Origin: Planctomycetota bacterium
GTDB lineage: Bacteria > Planctomycetota > UBA8742 > UBA2392
Direction of reading: 5' to 3'
DNA: 64,000 nucleotides
Assembly: GCA_020425605.1 (NCBI GenBank)
Contig: JAGQRH010000019.1
Coordinates: 1 to 64,000 of the forward strand
The translations under genes were made by a program, and so were the position numbers. The notes below the pieces were generated by a model, which made no database searches, was not told the DNA's origin, and saw nothing but the letters and a program-made list of their open reading frames with translations. Numbering within the stretch: position 1 is the stretch's first letter; the number at the start of each line of letters is the position of its first letter. Positions 51,610 through 61,325 of the stretch are shown one piece after another.

Positions 51610-52212
51610 ATGGCGGACGCCCAACGCGACCTCGAGCTTATGCGCCGCTTCCAGGCCGGCGACGTGGACGCGTTCACCGAGCTCTACGAGGCGCATCTAC
51701 GGGGATTGCTCAACTTCTTCTTCCGCCTGTGCTGGGACCGCTCGCTGGCCGAGGACTTCGCCCAGGAAGTCCTGCTGCGCATCTACAAGTCCGGCCACAA
51801 GTGGGAGCCGAATGCCAAGTTCACCACCTACCTGTACCGCATCGCGCGCAATTACTGGATCGACCACTGTCGGCTGCTAAGCACGCAGAAGGAAAACGTC
51901 AGCCTGAACGCCAGGTTCGGCGGCAACGAAGACGCGGCCAGCCTGATGGACCGCTTGCCCGACGACATCCGACCGCCCGATGACGACATGGACCGCCAGG
52001 AACTCTACGCCGCGATCATGAAGGCGCTTGAGCAGCTTCCCGAGGAACAGCGCATGGTCTTCGTGCTGTCCGAGATCGAAGAGCTGAAGTACCAGGAGAT
52101 CTCCGAGATCATGGAGATCCCGCTCGGCACCGTGAAATCCCGCATGCACACGGCCGTCGGCAAGCTGCAGGAGTTGCTGGGCGACTACAAGCCACTCACG
52201 GCCGAGGCCTAG
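51610..52212 (+). CDS. ECF-family RNA polymerase sigma factor
   Basis: A 200-residue sigma-70 factor with only regions 2 and 4. Region 2 is at about residues 15-85 (AFTELYEAHLRGLLNFFFRL, DFAQEVLLRIYKSG). Region 4 is at about residues 135-190 (QLPEEQRMVFVLSEIEELKY, EISEIMEIPLGTVKSRMHTA). ATG 51610 is the start of the conserved part; earlier ATGs give a poor N-terminus. AGGA lies 10 bases upstream. The next gene codes for a membrane protein with a cytoplasmic N-terminus, probably its anti-sigma factor. Confidence 0.93.
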   Translation: MADAQRDLELMRRFQAGDVDAFTELYEAHLRGLLNFFFRLCWDRSLAEDFAQEVLLRIYKSGHKWEPNAKFTTYLYRIARNYWIDHCRLLSTQKENVSLNARFGGNEDAASLMDRLPDDIRPPDDDMDRQELYAAIMKALEQLPEEQRMVFVLSEIEELKYQEISEIMEIPLGTVKSRMHTAVGKLQELLGDYKPLTAEA

Positions 52213-52395
52213 CCGGATACTGTGGATAGCCGCCCTTTTCCCAGCCCGAGGCCTCGCGCCTAAACCACTACCCCGAAACACCTTACGCCGACTCGCCCGA
52301 TGTGCGCTCTGTGCGTGAAAAATGTCGCGTATTCGGGCATCAATTCGTGGTTAAAGCCTGAACCGATGGGCGTTGGTGCCGTTTAGATACCCAGC

Positions 52396-52422
52396 CCGGA
52401 GAAGCCTCCGGCGCGCATTTTT
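52396..52422 (+). terminator. Hairpin with T run between sigma and anti-sigma genes
   Basis: CCGGAG-AAGC-CTCCGG is followed by CGCGCATTTTT, 185 bases after the sigma gene stop. It may terminate part of the transcript or separate sigma from anti-sigma expression. Confidence 0.4.
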
Positions 52423-52488
52423 GATGTTAGGCCGGTCAGATCGACCTGCCGATGTAGACAAGACAGTACCCCTGAGGCAGCACCCCAA

Positions 52489-54846
52489 ATGGACGCGGAC
52501 TTCGGACAACTGGTTGATTTTCTGCGCGGCGAACTCGACAAGAGTGCCGCAGCGGAAATGCGCGCCCGCCTTGAGGCGGAGCCCGCGCTGTTCGACCTGT
52601 TCGAGCGCCTGCGCCATACGTACGCCGTTCTGCGCAGCATGCCGAAGATTGGTCAGGCCAAGGCGCCCGTCCTGGGTGACGTCAAGGCTCCGGAGACCAT
52701 TCCGCTCACGACGCCGCGCGAAGAATTCGTACGTGACGTGAATCGCGAGTTCAACACACGCGGCTGGATTGGCCTGATTCCTTACATCACCGCCCGGCCG
52801 GAATTCGTCGGTGCCCTGCGCGTCGAATTCAGTGTGCGAGCGATCTGCGCCAGTCTGCCGCAACTGATCGTGAGTGCCAGCCTGCTTGAAGCGTTGCGCC
52901 TGGAGTTTGCGGCGCGCACACGTATCGACAGCCTGCCGTTCATCAAGGCCCGCCCGGACTGGATTCGCGCGCTTCGCGAGGAATTCGCCGTGCGTGCTGT
53001 CGTTGCCAGCCTGCCGCAACTTGCGCCGCGCCCGGAATTCGTGGCCGCACTGCGCGCCGAATTCGCCGGCCGGTCGCTCGTTTCCAGCCTGCCGCAGATG
53101 GATGTCCGCGAAGGCTTCGAGCGCCGCCTGAAGGTCGCGCTGGTGGAGTCGAGCCGCGAAGTCGAAGTGGCGGAGCCTGCAACGTCCCTGAAGTCGGAGA
53201 GCTTGCTTCCCGCCGTGGACGCATCGGACCCGTTCCGTCGCCGCCTGTTCAAGAACATCCTGCTGAGCAGCCGACGCCGTGTGCGCGATGTGCCCAAGCG
53301 CGTCGACGTTGAGGAGTACCAGTGGGGCCGTGAGATCAAGCGCGGCATGCAGGGCAGTCGCAAATCGCTGGTGTTCACACTGGCACTGCACGCTGTCGTG
53401 ATCGCCGTGCTGCTGTTCGTGTTCGTCAGTCCGCCCACCAGCAATGCCTCGCCGTTCATTGCCCAGGGTGCGACATCACAGTATGCAACGCCGGCGATGC
53501 CCGGTGCGCAGGTTGGCAACGATGCGGCCGTGCGCACGAACCGCGAATACCCGATTCTTCCGGGAGGCGAAGACTGGAATTCGTACGGTGCCGCGCCTCC
53601 GGTCGGGACCGGGGGCACCCAGACACCTCCGCGCGAGCATTATGAGCACAATGACACAGCCCCGCCTCCGCCCGACCATGTAAACGGCGATGAGCAGGCG
53701 GTGGCCGGCTACGTGGATCGCGACAATGTCTCCAGCTTCTTCAGGCTGCGGGGTGCGAGCCGCCAGCAGAAGATCGACTACCTCGGCAGCGCTGAGCTGT
53801 ATGACGCGCTCGACAAGACGCTGGCGCTGCTGGCCAAGCTGCAGCAGCTTACGCCCGAAGCCGATGGCAGCTGGGGCTATGTCAACGTAGACCCGCGCAT
53901 CATTTCCCAGAACCCGGACCTGCGTGAAGTGCAGAAGCTCGAGATGACATGCACATCCGTGCTGGCCTTCCTCGGCGACGGGCACAGCAGCGAGAAGTCG
54001 CCGCTGGGCTACGACTACACGGTCAACCGCGGCATCAGCTGGATTCTCAAGCAGCAGCGCGATAGCGGCCAGATCGGCCCGCCGGCCAAGGGCAACGTGC
54101 TGGTGCATGCAATGGCGACGCTGGCGCTGGCCGAGGATTTCGGCATGACCCGCGCCCCGCGCCTGCGCGAGCCGCTGCGCAACGCCTGCCGCTGGCTGTG
54201 CAGTGTGCATGCCACGGTGAAGATCGACGAAAAGACGACGGAAGAATCCGGCGGCTTCCCGTTCCTGCTCGGCAAGGAAGCGAGCATGAGCACGACCGTC
54301 TGGGGCTACATGGCGCTGGCAACGGCGCGCAACGTGAAGGTGCCGCCGATCGACCTGCCGCAGCAGCGCATCGATGAACTGATGGAGTGGTACAAGGCAC
54401 AGACGCGCGGCACGGTCGCCTTGGCCGACACGCCGGTGCTGGGCAACGAGTTGCTGGCCAACTCGGCCGCCGCGGGCATGAGCCTGTTCGCGACCGAGAC
54501 TGATTTTGAAAACCGCGCCAGCACATACCTGTCGAAGATCAACCGCGAGCTGCCGAACCTGACTCCGCCGGCCTCGCCCAATGACATCGACAGCTCGCGC
54601 GACAACGGCGACATGCGCTACCTGTTCTTCGGCAGCCTGTCCCAGGCGCTGAACGACCAGCGCAACGGCAGGAAGTCAAAAGAGTGGTACGGCGCGTTTG
54701 CCAAGACGCTGCTGGCCAATCAGAAAACTGACGGAAGCTGGACAGCCTCGAGCCAGTACTTCGTCCTGTACGGCGACGTCTACAGCGCGGCCATGGCGGG
54801 CCTGAGCATCGAAAATGCCTACCGCGTAAGCATCCTGAGCAAGTAG
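52489..54846 (+). CDS. Putative anti-sigma membrane protein with repeats and toroid domain
   Basis: A 785-residue protein in three parts. Residues 1-70 (FGQLVDFLRGELDKSAAAEM) resemble the N-terminus of anti-sigma factors. Residues about 76-218 contain five or six copies of a 26-27-residue repeat of the form RPEFVAALRAEFAGR-x4-SLPQ-x4. A membrane helix at about 292-312 (SLVFTLALHAVVIAVLLFVF) is followed by a Pro/Thr-rich linker. The exported part, about 420-785, has toroid repeats as in squalene-cyclase-like proteins (RGISWILKQQRDSGQI, TLLANQKTDGSWTASSQYF). No zinc-binding HxxxCxxC is seen. Position after the ECF gene suggests it binds and inhibits that sigma factor. Confidence 0.82.
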   Translation: MDADFGQLVDFLRGELDKSAAAEMRARLEAEPALFDLFERLRHTYAVLRSMPKIGQAKAPVLGDVKAPETIPLTTPREEFVRDVNREFNTRGWIGLIPYITARPEFVGALRVEFSVRAICASLPQLIVSASLLEALRLEFAARTRIDSLPFIKARPDWIRALREEFAVRAVVASLPQLAPRPEFVAALRAEFAGRSLVSSLPQMDVREGFERRLKVALVESSREVEVAEPATSLKSESLLPAVDASDPFRRRLFKNILLSSRRRVRDVPKRVDVEEYQWGREIKRGMQGSRKSLVFTLALHAVVIAVLLFVFVSPPTSNASPFIAQGATSQYATPAMPGAQVGNDAAVRTNREYPILPGGEDWNSYGAAPPVGTGGTQTPPREHYEHNDTAPPPPDHVNGDEQAVAGYVDRDNVSSFFRLRGASRQQKIDYLGSAELYDALDKTLALLAKLQQLTPEADGSWGYVNVDPRIISQNPDLREVQKLEMTCTSVLAFLGDGHSSEKSPLGYDYTVNRGISWILKQQRDSGQIGPPAKGNVLVHAMATLALAEDFGMTRAPRLREPLRNACRWLCSVHATVKIDEKTTEESGGFPFLLGKEASMSTTVWGYMALATARNVKVPPIDLPQQRIDELMEWYKAQTRGTVALADTPVLGNELLANSAAAGMSLFATETDFENRASTYLSKINRELPNLTPPASPNDIDSSRDNGDMRYLFFGSLSQALNDQRNGRKSKEWYGAFAKTLLANQKTDGSWTASSQYFVLYGDVYSAAMAGLSIENAYRVSILSK

Positions 54847-54860
54847 CCTCCCCTGCTAGC

Positions 54861-54893
54861 AAAAAGAAACCGGCGCCATCAGGCGCCGGTTTC
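54861..54893. terminator. Bidirectional terminator
   Basis: Perfect 12-base stem GAAACCGGCGCC/GGCGCCGGTTTC with a 4-base loop. On the minus strand it is followed by five T residues, so it is a strong terminator for the cupin gene at 54908; for the plus strand there is only a weak T tract. Confidence 0.88.
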
Positions 54894-54907
54894 GCACTCA
54901 AGTCCGA

Positions 54908-55189
54908 CTAGCTCTTGCCGTAGGCCGAGAGCCAGCGGCATTCGCCGTCGCCGACATTTCGCACGCTGTGCAGCACGTGGCGCTTGATCAGTACTTCCTC
55001 GCCGGGCGTCATCCGCTTGCGCTCTCCAACCATCTCCAGCTCCAGCTCGCCTTCAACCGCCATCACTACGCCGTCGGCGGCATGCACGTAGCCGAGCCAG
55101 GACTTGCCGGGGCCATCCGCGTAGGTGTTCGACTGCACGAAGCCGCGCTCTTTCCAGTCCGCGAGTGTCTTCTCTTCGTCGATTGCCAT
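54908..55189 (-). CDS. Small cupin-domain protein
   Basis: A 93-residue single cupin barrel. VVMAVEGELELEMVGERKRM and PGEEVLIKRHVLHSVRNVG are the two conserved motifs, but the first lacks the usual HxH, so metal binding is uncertain. The ATG shares a base with the TAA of the upstream gene (TAATG), indicating translational coupling with the TerB-like protein. Function unknown. Confidence 0.85.
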   Translation of the reverse strand: MAIDEEKTLADWKERGFVQSNTYADGPGKSWLGYVHAADGVVMAVEGELELEMVGERKRMTPGEEVLIKRHVLHSVRNVGDGECRWLSAYGKS

Positions 55190-56106
55190 TACTTGTCTCC
55201 CAGCCGCTTCCGTACACGCACGTCAATCTTTGCCACCAGCGCCTCATTGACGCCGATGTTCCTTGCCAGCCCCTCGATGCGCTTCATTTCGTCCGCGTCG
55301 AGACGTCCGTCCGCGTAGCACCCGGCCAGCATGTTCTCAACGACCTTTTCGCTTGCCCAGTGGCGGATGCTCTCTTCCCGCTCCATGTTAACGCCGAGCG
55401 CACGGGCGAACTTGTCGAGCAGCTTGATCTCGCTGGCATCCAGATGCTCATCCGACAGGGCCAGCGCATAGGCCAGCATCAGCATGGTCGCGCGGCCGCC
55501 GGGGCGCGTCTCCGCAAGTTCAAGCTTGCTGGGGGCGCCTTCCTTGATCAGAGAGTCCAGCGTGCCGGTTTCGGAGTTCAATACGCTCGCAAAGAAAGCA
55601 CGTTCGCCTGCCGAGACCTTCCCGTCGGCGGCCGCGATCGCCGCCAGCATTCGGGCGGCAACCACGCGCTCCCAGCTTGCGTCAATCGGATGATCAAGCA
55701 GCTGGCGGTCAAATTGGCACAGCGGGTTCTTTGCTTCCTCGGCGTCGATGAACGCATTGCGTTCGTTGTCCCACGCGAACTGGGGCGCAACGGCCTCGAA
55801 TGCTTCCACTACGGCGCGCTCGTGCGCAGCACGATCGAAGTTCGTGCCGCCGTGATGCTCCAGGGGCTTGCCACTGACTTTGTCATGCCGGGTTTCCTGG
55901 ACAGGTGCAAAGACAGTGTGCAGTGATGCCTGGAGGCCCTCCAGGGCCGACACGCCAGAAGCCTCGCTGCCTGCTTCGCGCATCGTCGCAACGGAATGAA
56001 AAAGCTTCTCCGTGAGGGGGCAGCGAAACGTGACCATCACCAGCGGACCTGACACTTCGTCTTCAGCGATGTTGTTCTTGAGTCTCTCGTAGGTGATGGC
56101 CGCCAT
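55189..56106 (-). CDS. TerB-like (DUF533-type) protein
   Basis: A 305-residue protein. The helical region at about residues 135-225 (WERVVAARMLAAIAAADGKV ... ERAFFASVLNSE) and another at 230-300 (LADADGRLDADEMKRIEGLA-like repeat: CYADGRLDADEMKRIEGLAR) resemble TerB domains, which bind metal through acidic residues. The N-terminal 130 residues include FRCPLTEKLFHSVAT and are not recognised. It precedes the cupin gene in a coupled pair. A link to tellurite or stress response is suggested only by the family name. Confidence 0.78.
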   Translation of the reverse strand: MAAITYERLKNNIAEDEVSGPLVMVTFRCPLTEKLFHSVATMREAGSEASGVSALEGLQASLHTVFAPVQETRHDKVSGKPLEHHGGTNFDRAAHERAVVEAFEAVAPQFAWDNERNAFIDAEEAKNPLCQFDRQLLDHPIDASWERVVAARMLAAIAAADGKVSAGERAFFASVLNSETGTLDSLIKEGAPSKLELAETRPGGRATMLMLAYALALSDEHLDASEIKLLDKFARALGVNMEREESIRHWASEKVVENMLAGCYADGRLDADEMKRIEGLARNIGVNEALVAKIDVRVRKRLGDK

Positions 56107-56157
56107 GCAGGTCTCCCGGTCGGGATCATAGCAAGCAAGACGGGCACGTGAACGCCG

Positions 56158-57522
56158 CTAGGCAACAGGCTCGTCACGAGTCGAGCGCCAAAGGCAAAGC
56201 CACAGGCACACCCAGCCCGCCAGAAACCCGAGAGTGGGAACTCCCCAGACCAGCAGCTTGACCATGGCTACTTGGTGAAAGCCCGCGGCAAGCAAAGGCG
56301 GCCCCAGCGCAACCAACCCGATCGAAACCAGGCCCGCGACGGCAAGCCGCTGGTCGACGTGCTTCCGTGCAGCGGCGAACGCGGCCGCCAGCGGCAACGC
56401 GAACGCGCAGAAATGGTAGTGCCAGAACAGCACGTTGGCGGAGCTTGCGGCCATGAAAGCCAGCCCGGCCATTCCCCACTGCGCACGTGAATCGCGACGT
56501 TTCAGGGCACCGGTGACGCCTGCGCCGAACATCGCGACCGGCACCGACAAGCCGACGAACTTGATCAGCCAGTCGGGCAGGGCAAACAACAATGGGCCGA
56601 GATCGCCCTGGTCCCAGGTCAGGATCTTCAGTTGCACGCCCTCGCCGAACAGGCGGTGCATCGCTGCATCCACGGATGTGTTCGCGAATATGTATGGCGG
56701 GGTGTTGCCGTACTCGGCGCTGCGCAGACTTGGGAAAAGCAGATCGCCCAGCCAGGTAGCGGTCATATCGATGTTCGCCTCAATGCCGCCGATCAGCCCG
56801 TGGTTGGGCACGGTGATCAGCAGGGGCACCAGCCACAATAGCAACGCCCCAAGCACCATCCCTCCGCAGGCCTTCCACTTGCGCTGCGCCAGGAATATCA
56901 CGAACAACACGCCCGGCATGACCTTCACCATTGCGGCCGCGCCGATCAGCATGCCGCCGCGCAATTCGCGCCCGCGCTGCACAGATGCAAAGCCCGCGAC
57001 CATTGCCAGCAGGATCAGCAGGTTCACGTTGCCGAAGTCGGCGTCCATCCAGATTGCGCCCCACGTGCCGAGTGTTGCCATCATCGCCAGCCGCAGCCTG
57101 CGCGTGTGGTCGTCGCTCAATGCGCAGACCAGCAGCCAGATTGCAGCGGCCCACATGACCGCATGCAGCGCCACCCAGACGTAGGTGCCCGTCGGGAACG
57201 GGTAGGGGCGCATCAGCCCGCGCTGTTTAGGGTCCATCTCCGGTCGGTCGTCCAGCCAGGTGACGGGCGTGAATGCGGCCGCGAAAGCGGGCGGGTAGAT
57301 GTAGGGCTGGTTGAAGGACTCCCAGCCGCCGGTGCTGTAGATGTCGCCCTCGCCCTCCTGCATGACGCGCGATGCCTCCCAGTAGACCATCGCGTCACGC
57401 GGCTCGGCGCGGAGCAAGCCAGGGCCGAATGTCTGCAGCACGAACCCGAGCACGACAAACGCAAGAACCCCCACGCTGATCCAGCGCAGGGGTCCCGGCT
57501 TAGGCTCGGATTCATCAGGCAT
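56158..57522 (-). CDS. GT87-like (DUF2029) membrane glycosyltransferase
   Basis: A 454-residue polytopic membrane protein with about ten helices. The GT87/DUF2029 pattern is visible: EPRDAMVYWEASRVMQEGEG with the conserved Asp, QPYIYPPAFAA, DFGNVNLLILLAMVAG and MVKVMPGVLFVIFLAQRKW. The family uses polyprenyl-phosphate-linked sugars at the outer face of the membrane. Donor and acceptor here are unknown. The C-terminal helices are less conserved. It is followed by the TerB-like gene on the same strand after about 50 bases. Confidence 0.87.
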   Translation of the reverse strand: MPDESEPKPGPLRWISVGVLAFVVLGFVLQTFGPGLLRAEPRDAMVYWEASRVMQEGEGDIYSTGGWESFNQPYIYPPAFAAAFTPVTWLDDRPEMDPKQRGLMRPYPFPTGTYVWVALHAVMWAAAIWLLVCALSDDHTRRLRLAMMATLGTWGAIWMDADFGNVNLLILLAMVAGFASVQRGRELRGGMLIGAAAMVKVMPGVLFVIFLAQRKWKACGGMVLGALLLWLVPLLITVPNHGLIGGIEANIDMTATWLGDLLFPSLRSAEYGNTPPYIFANTSVDAAMHRLFGEGVQLKILTWDQGDLGPLLFALPDWLIKFVGLSVPVAMFGAGVTGALKRRDSRAQWGMAGLAFMAASSANVLFWHYHFCAFALPLAAAFAAARKHVDQRLAVAGLVSIGLVALGPPLLAAGFHQVAMVKLLVWGVPTLGFLAGWVCLWLCLWRSTRDEPVA

Positions 57523-57749
57523 GCCGCAATGATAGCAGCCGGCGTAGCTACTTCACGGGCGCGGGGGGTTATGGCCGGCGTGCAAGGAGTCCCGCCGGCG
57601 ACATCGGGCCTTGATGACGTGACAAGCACGGTGCCGAAACCGGGCGCTTCGCGCGATTGCGTCTTGCGCGAAGGCGCGAAACAGTTGCAGTTCTGCTTAC
57701 TCGCGCATGCACACCCCAGCCCTGGCGGGCCAGGCCATGGTTCTGTGGG

Positions 57750-59090
57750 CTACACCAGCTTGCCGTAAAGGGCTGCTTCGGTGGCTGACGTGATTTCGGC
57801 GCGGTAGAACTGCCCCTTCAGGTCGCGGCCGGAGTCGACGATCACGATCTGGTTCTGCGGGCTGCGCCCCTCCTGACGGGAGGCGTCACGCTTACTCGGC
57901 CCTTCGCCGAATACCTCGATGGTCTTGCCGACGTGCTTCTGATTCTCCGCCAGAGACCATTCGCGCTGGCGCTCGATCAGGTAGTTCACACGCCGCTTCT
58001 TCTCTTCGAATGGCACGTCATCCGCCAGGCCCAGGTCCTTCGCTGGCGTGTAGTCGCGCTCGCTGTACATGAAGATGAAGGCGTTCTGGTAGCGCGTGCG
58101 CTCGTGCAACTCGACGGTCTTCTCGAAGTCTTCTTCGGTCTCGCCGCAGAAGCCGACAATCGTGTCACCTGCCAGCCCGATGTCGGGCACGGCCTCGCGC
58201 GCGGCGGCAACCAGCTCGAGATAGCGATCAAAGGTGTAGCCGCGCCGCATGCGCTTCAATACTTCGTTGCTGCCGCTCTGCGCGGGAAAGTGCAGGTACG
58301 GCATCAGGTTCGGCAGGTCACGGAACGCGGCAAACAGCTCCGGCTTCAGGTCGCTGGGATGGCTGGTGATGAAGCGCAGGCGCTTCAGGCCCCTAATGTC
58401 CGCCACGGCATACAGCAGTTCCGACAGCGTCCGGCGGCGCGGCTGCATCCGTTTGCCGTAGCTGTCGATGTTCTGGCCGAGCAGCGTGATTTCCTGCGTG
58501 CCCTCGCCGACGAGGATCTTGCACTCCTCGACGATCTCCTCGAGCGGGCGGGAGTTCTCCATGCCACGAGTGTTCGGCACCACGCAATACGTGCAGTGGT
58601 GATCGCAGCCGCGCATCACGGCAACAAAAGCGCTTTGCCGGGTCTCGCGCGCTTTGAGGCGCCGCTCGGTTTCGACTTCCTCGTCTCGGCCGATCGCCAG
58701 GATGCGCTTGCCCGTCGCCCGAACCTGACGCACGTAGTCATCAACCTTCGTGAAGTGCGCGGTGCCGGCGACGATGTCGACGTACGGCGCGCGCCGGAAA
58801 ATCAGCTGGCCTTCCTTCTGCGCCATGCAGCCGAGCACACCGATCACGATGTCCGGGTTCTCGCGCTTCAGCGCTTTCATGCGGCCGAGCCACGAGTAGG
58901 CCTTCTCCTCGGCCTTCTCGCGCACACTGCAGGTGTTCACCAGCAGCACATCGGCATTCTTGGCGCTGTCGACGACCTTCAGCCCATCGCCCTCAAGCGA
59001 CGCCATGGCCAACTCGGAATCCAGAACATTCATCTGGCACCCGATGGTGTACATGAAGGCCTTGCCTGCCGCTGTTGCCTGATCGGTCAT
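57750..59090 (-). CDS. miaB: tRNA-2-methylthio-N6-isopentenyladenosine synthase MiaB
   Basis: A 446-residue radical SAM methylthiotransferase. The N-terminal UPF0004 domain has Cys18 (IGCQMNVLDS), Cys54 (NTCSVREKA) and Cys88 (LGCMAQ), which hold the second cluster. The radical SAM cluster is CDHHCTYC with Cys162, 166 and 169. A TRAM domain ends the protein. It adds methylthio to ms2i6A37 in tRNA. ATG 59090 begins just before the conserved start; the longer frame upstream is the antisense side of the next gene. No strong ribosome site is visible. Confidence 0.96.
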   Translation of the reverse strand: MTDQATAAGKAFMYTIGCQMNVLDSELAMASLEGDGLKVVDSAKNADVLLVNTCSVREKAEEKAYSWLGRMKALKRENPDIVIGVLGCMAQKEGQLIFRRAPYVDIVAGTAHFTKVDDYVRQVRATGKRILAIGRDEEVETERRLKARETRQSAFVAVMRGCDHHCTYCVVPNTRGMENSRPLEEIVEECKILVGEGTQEITLLGQNIDSYGKRMQPRRRTLSELLYAVADIRGLKRLRFITSHPSDLKPELFAAFRDLPNLMPYLHFPAQSGSNEVLKRMRRGYTFDRYLELVAAAREAVPDIGLAGDTIVGFCGETEEDFEKTVELHERTRYQNAFIFMYSERDYTPAKDLGLADDVPFEEKKRRVNYLIERQREWSLAENQKHVGKTIEVFGEGPSKRDASRQEGRSPQNQIVIVDSGRDLKGQFYRAEITSATEAALYGKLV

Positions 59091-59162
59091 GGGGCAAACG
59101 GTAACCGACCCGCAGGGTTCTGCCAATGCGGCGGACGCTAGCGGTCCTGCTATACTCGCTGG

Positions 59163-61325
59163 ATGCGGACGCTGATTCTGTTCTGCCTTCTGCTCCTTTG
59201 CTCTGCGCTTCCGGCGCTGGAACCCCGGGACGAAGAGCTTCTGCAGAGCTATCTGGAAAACGTACAGCTGCTGCCTGGGGCGATTCCGGTTGGCTACGAG
59301 CACAAGTTCGAAGTCGGCGACCTGCAGGAAGCAGAGGTACTGGACCGGGGCGTCTACCGCACGATTCGCCTGCATGTCGTGGCAAAGCTCGGCGACGAGT
59401 TCGTTTGCGAAGTACACAACGGCCGCGGCCTGGTGTTTGCCGGGCTGATGAACAACAACGGCGAATTCAGCAAAGGCTGGGTCGGGCGCGCCGGAACCAA
59501 ACCGACCGAAGTCCGCTGCGCAAGGCACGTGCACATGCAGCGACTGATGCACGACGCCGTCCGTGTACCATGGCCATTTGAAATCTACAGCGTTCCGGCG
59601 TTGAACTACAGCGAAGGGGAGAAGTTCAAGCTCGGAGATGTCGAGCTGACGGTACAAGGCGCGGAGTTCGAGTACGCCGGGGTGCACTACCAACTTCGGC
59701 GCAGCCACGGAGGCGAGAACTGGTTCGGAAGCGACTGGCAGTGGATTGCCGAGGACGTGACCCTCTACAAGGTCACGCGGCGTGAAAAACTGGCGAAGCC
59801 GGAGCCGCTGCTCGACTGGTCGGACGTTGTGCCGGGTGTTCCCAAAGCCGTACCCGCCGCCGCTTGGAAGCCGCCGCTCGAGGGCTGGACGGTGCGCGAG
59901 CGAAGTGACGGCAGCGTCCTCGTGTTCAGCTTCGATTCACCCGGTGAGTTCCTGTATCTCAACGAGCGGCTCCAGCCCATCTCCGGCGTAGACCGCATAG
60001 GCCCGTTCGGCCGGCGGAGGGTGGACGCGACCAGCCCGGGCCCGTTCGTCGTGCCTGCAGGGACGTCGCTTCAACTACAACCGCCAAACACGAGTGACTG
60101 GGCGCAACTGGACTTTCTGCTCACGCAGGCGGCGCGCTTGCCCGTAAGCATGCTGGTACTGTATGGCTCGCCGGCCGGCGACCGCGGGCTGCGTGCGCTC
60201 AAGGACTACCCGAAGCTGCAGAGCCTAGACGTCTATCCCCAGGGCGCGGAGCTGTCCGAAGCAGGCATGAAGGCCATCGCCGCGCTGACGCAACTGAGTG
60301 AACTCAGCTTCACGTTTGTCGAAGCGGACCGCGGACTGGCGTTGATGGGGCCGCTAGAGAGCATGAACAGCGTGCGACACCTCGCGCTGCATGCACCGCA
60401 GCTCAAGACAATTCCCGCTCCGTTGCAAGGCTGGTCGAAGCTCGAGAGTATCGAGCTTACGGGCGCTGATGTGGCCGGCATCAAGCAGCTGACCGGGCTG
60501 ACATCGCTGTCTTTGCTGCACTGCACAATCGCTCGTAGCTCGGCCGAAGAAGTCGTTTCCCTGCCGAGGTTACGCACGCTGGATATCCATACGACTGAGT
60601 TTCCATCCGCGCTCATTCGCAAGCTCAGCATGCTCGAGGCGTTGTCGCTGACGACGGACTCGGCCGAGGACGCATCCTTCATCATTGAGTCCGCAGCCAA
60701 GCTCAAACCTCTCCGAAGCCTGGAATTGACGGTCGATGGCCTGGCGGGTGAGGACCTGATCGCGCTCCGCAAGAGTGGCGTAACGCGCCTGACAATCAAC
60801 GGCGGGCTGGCAAAGGCGGCCGACCTGGCAGAACTTGCCAAGCTGACTTCACTGATTGAGCTGAAACTCGTGAAAGTCGCAGGCGCCGACGCATTAGGCC
60901 TTCAGGCGCTGGCGGGGCTGAACACACTGAGGCAACTCACGCTGGCTGAGCCTGTCCTGCAACGTTCCCGCACTGCAAGCATCGAGTTGGCGGCACTATC
61001 CAAATTCACATTTCTGGAAGAGCTGCACCTGGTGGGCTGCGGGATGGCAATGGTTGGCCCGATGGGCCTCGGGGCATTCAGCCGGTTGCGTTCACTGACA
61101 CTGGACCATCTGAACATTCAGAGCGAGTTGGTCTCGGAGATTGGTGTCTGCAGACAACTTGAGGTCCTGTCGTTTTCAGGCTCACTGTTGCCCAAAGACA
61201 GTCTTCGCGGGCTGGGCGGGCTGAAGACACTCAAGACCCTCCAATTGCAGGGCTGCCTGTCGGTCTCAGCAGCCGAAGCTGAAGCGCTGGCGGCTGCCAT
61301 TCCCGGCTGCAAAATCCTGCGCTGA
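59163..61325 (+). CDS. Secreted leucine-rich-repeat protein
   Basis: A 720-residue exported protein. The signal peptide is MRTLILFCLLLLCSALPALE. Residues about 25-330 are beta-rich and not recognised (EYAGVHYQLRRSHGGENWFG). From about residue 340, Leu-rich repeats follow, such as LPVSMLVLYGSPAGDRGLRA, LTQLSELSFTFVEADRGLA and LKTLKTLQLQGCLSVS, giving about fourteen units to the C-terminus. It likely binds proteins at the surface. Transcribed divergently from miaB. Confidence 0.85.
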   Translation: MRTLILFCLLLLCSALPALEPRDEELLQSYLENVQLLPGAIPVGYEHKFEVGDLQEAEVLDRGVYRTIRLHVVAKLGDEFVCEVHNGRGLVFAGLMNNNGEFSKGWVGRAGTKPTEVRCARHVHMQRLMHDAVRVPWPFEIYSVPALNYSEGEKFKLGDVELTVQGAEFEYAGVHYQLRRSHGGENWFGSDWQWIAEDVTLYKVTRREKLAKPEPLLDWSDVVPGVPKAVPAAAWKPPLEGWTVRERSDGSVLVFSFDSPGEFLYLNERLQPISGVDRIGPFGRRRVDATSPGPFVVPAGTSLQLQPPNTSDWAQLDFLLTQAARLPVSMLVLYGSPAGDRGLRALKDYPKLQSLDVYPQGAELSEAGMKAIAALTQLSELSFTFVEADRGLALMGPLESMNSVRHLALHAPQLKTIPAPLQGWSKLESIELTGADVAGIKQLTGLTSLSLLHCTIARSSAEEVVSLPRLRTLDIHTTEFPSALIRKLSMLEALSLTTDSAEDASFIIESAAKLKPLRSLELTVDGLAGEDLIALRKSGVTRLTINGGLAKAADLAELAKLTSLIELKLVKVAGADALGLQALAGLNTLRQLTLAEPVLQRSRTASIELAALSKFTFLEELHLVGCGMAMVGPMGLGAFSRLRSLTLDHLNIQSELVSEIGVCRQLEVLSFSGSLLPKDSLRGLGGLKTLKTLQLQGCLSVSAAEAEALAAAIPGCKILR

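Noticed and set aside
59091..59708. N-terminal extension of MiaB
   Set aside because: The residues are the antisense side of the leucine-rich-repeat protein. The known MiaB start is close to 59090.
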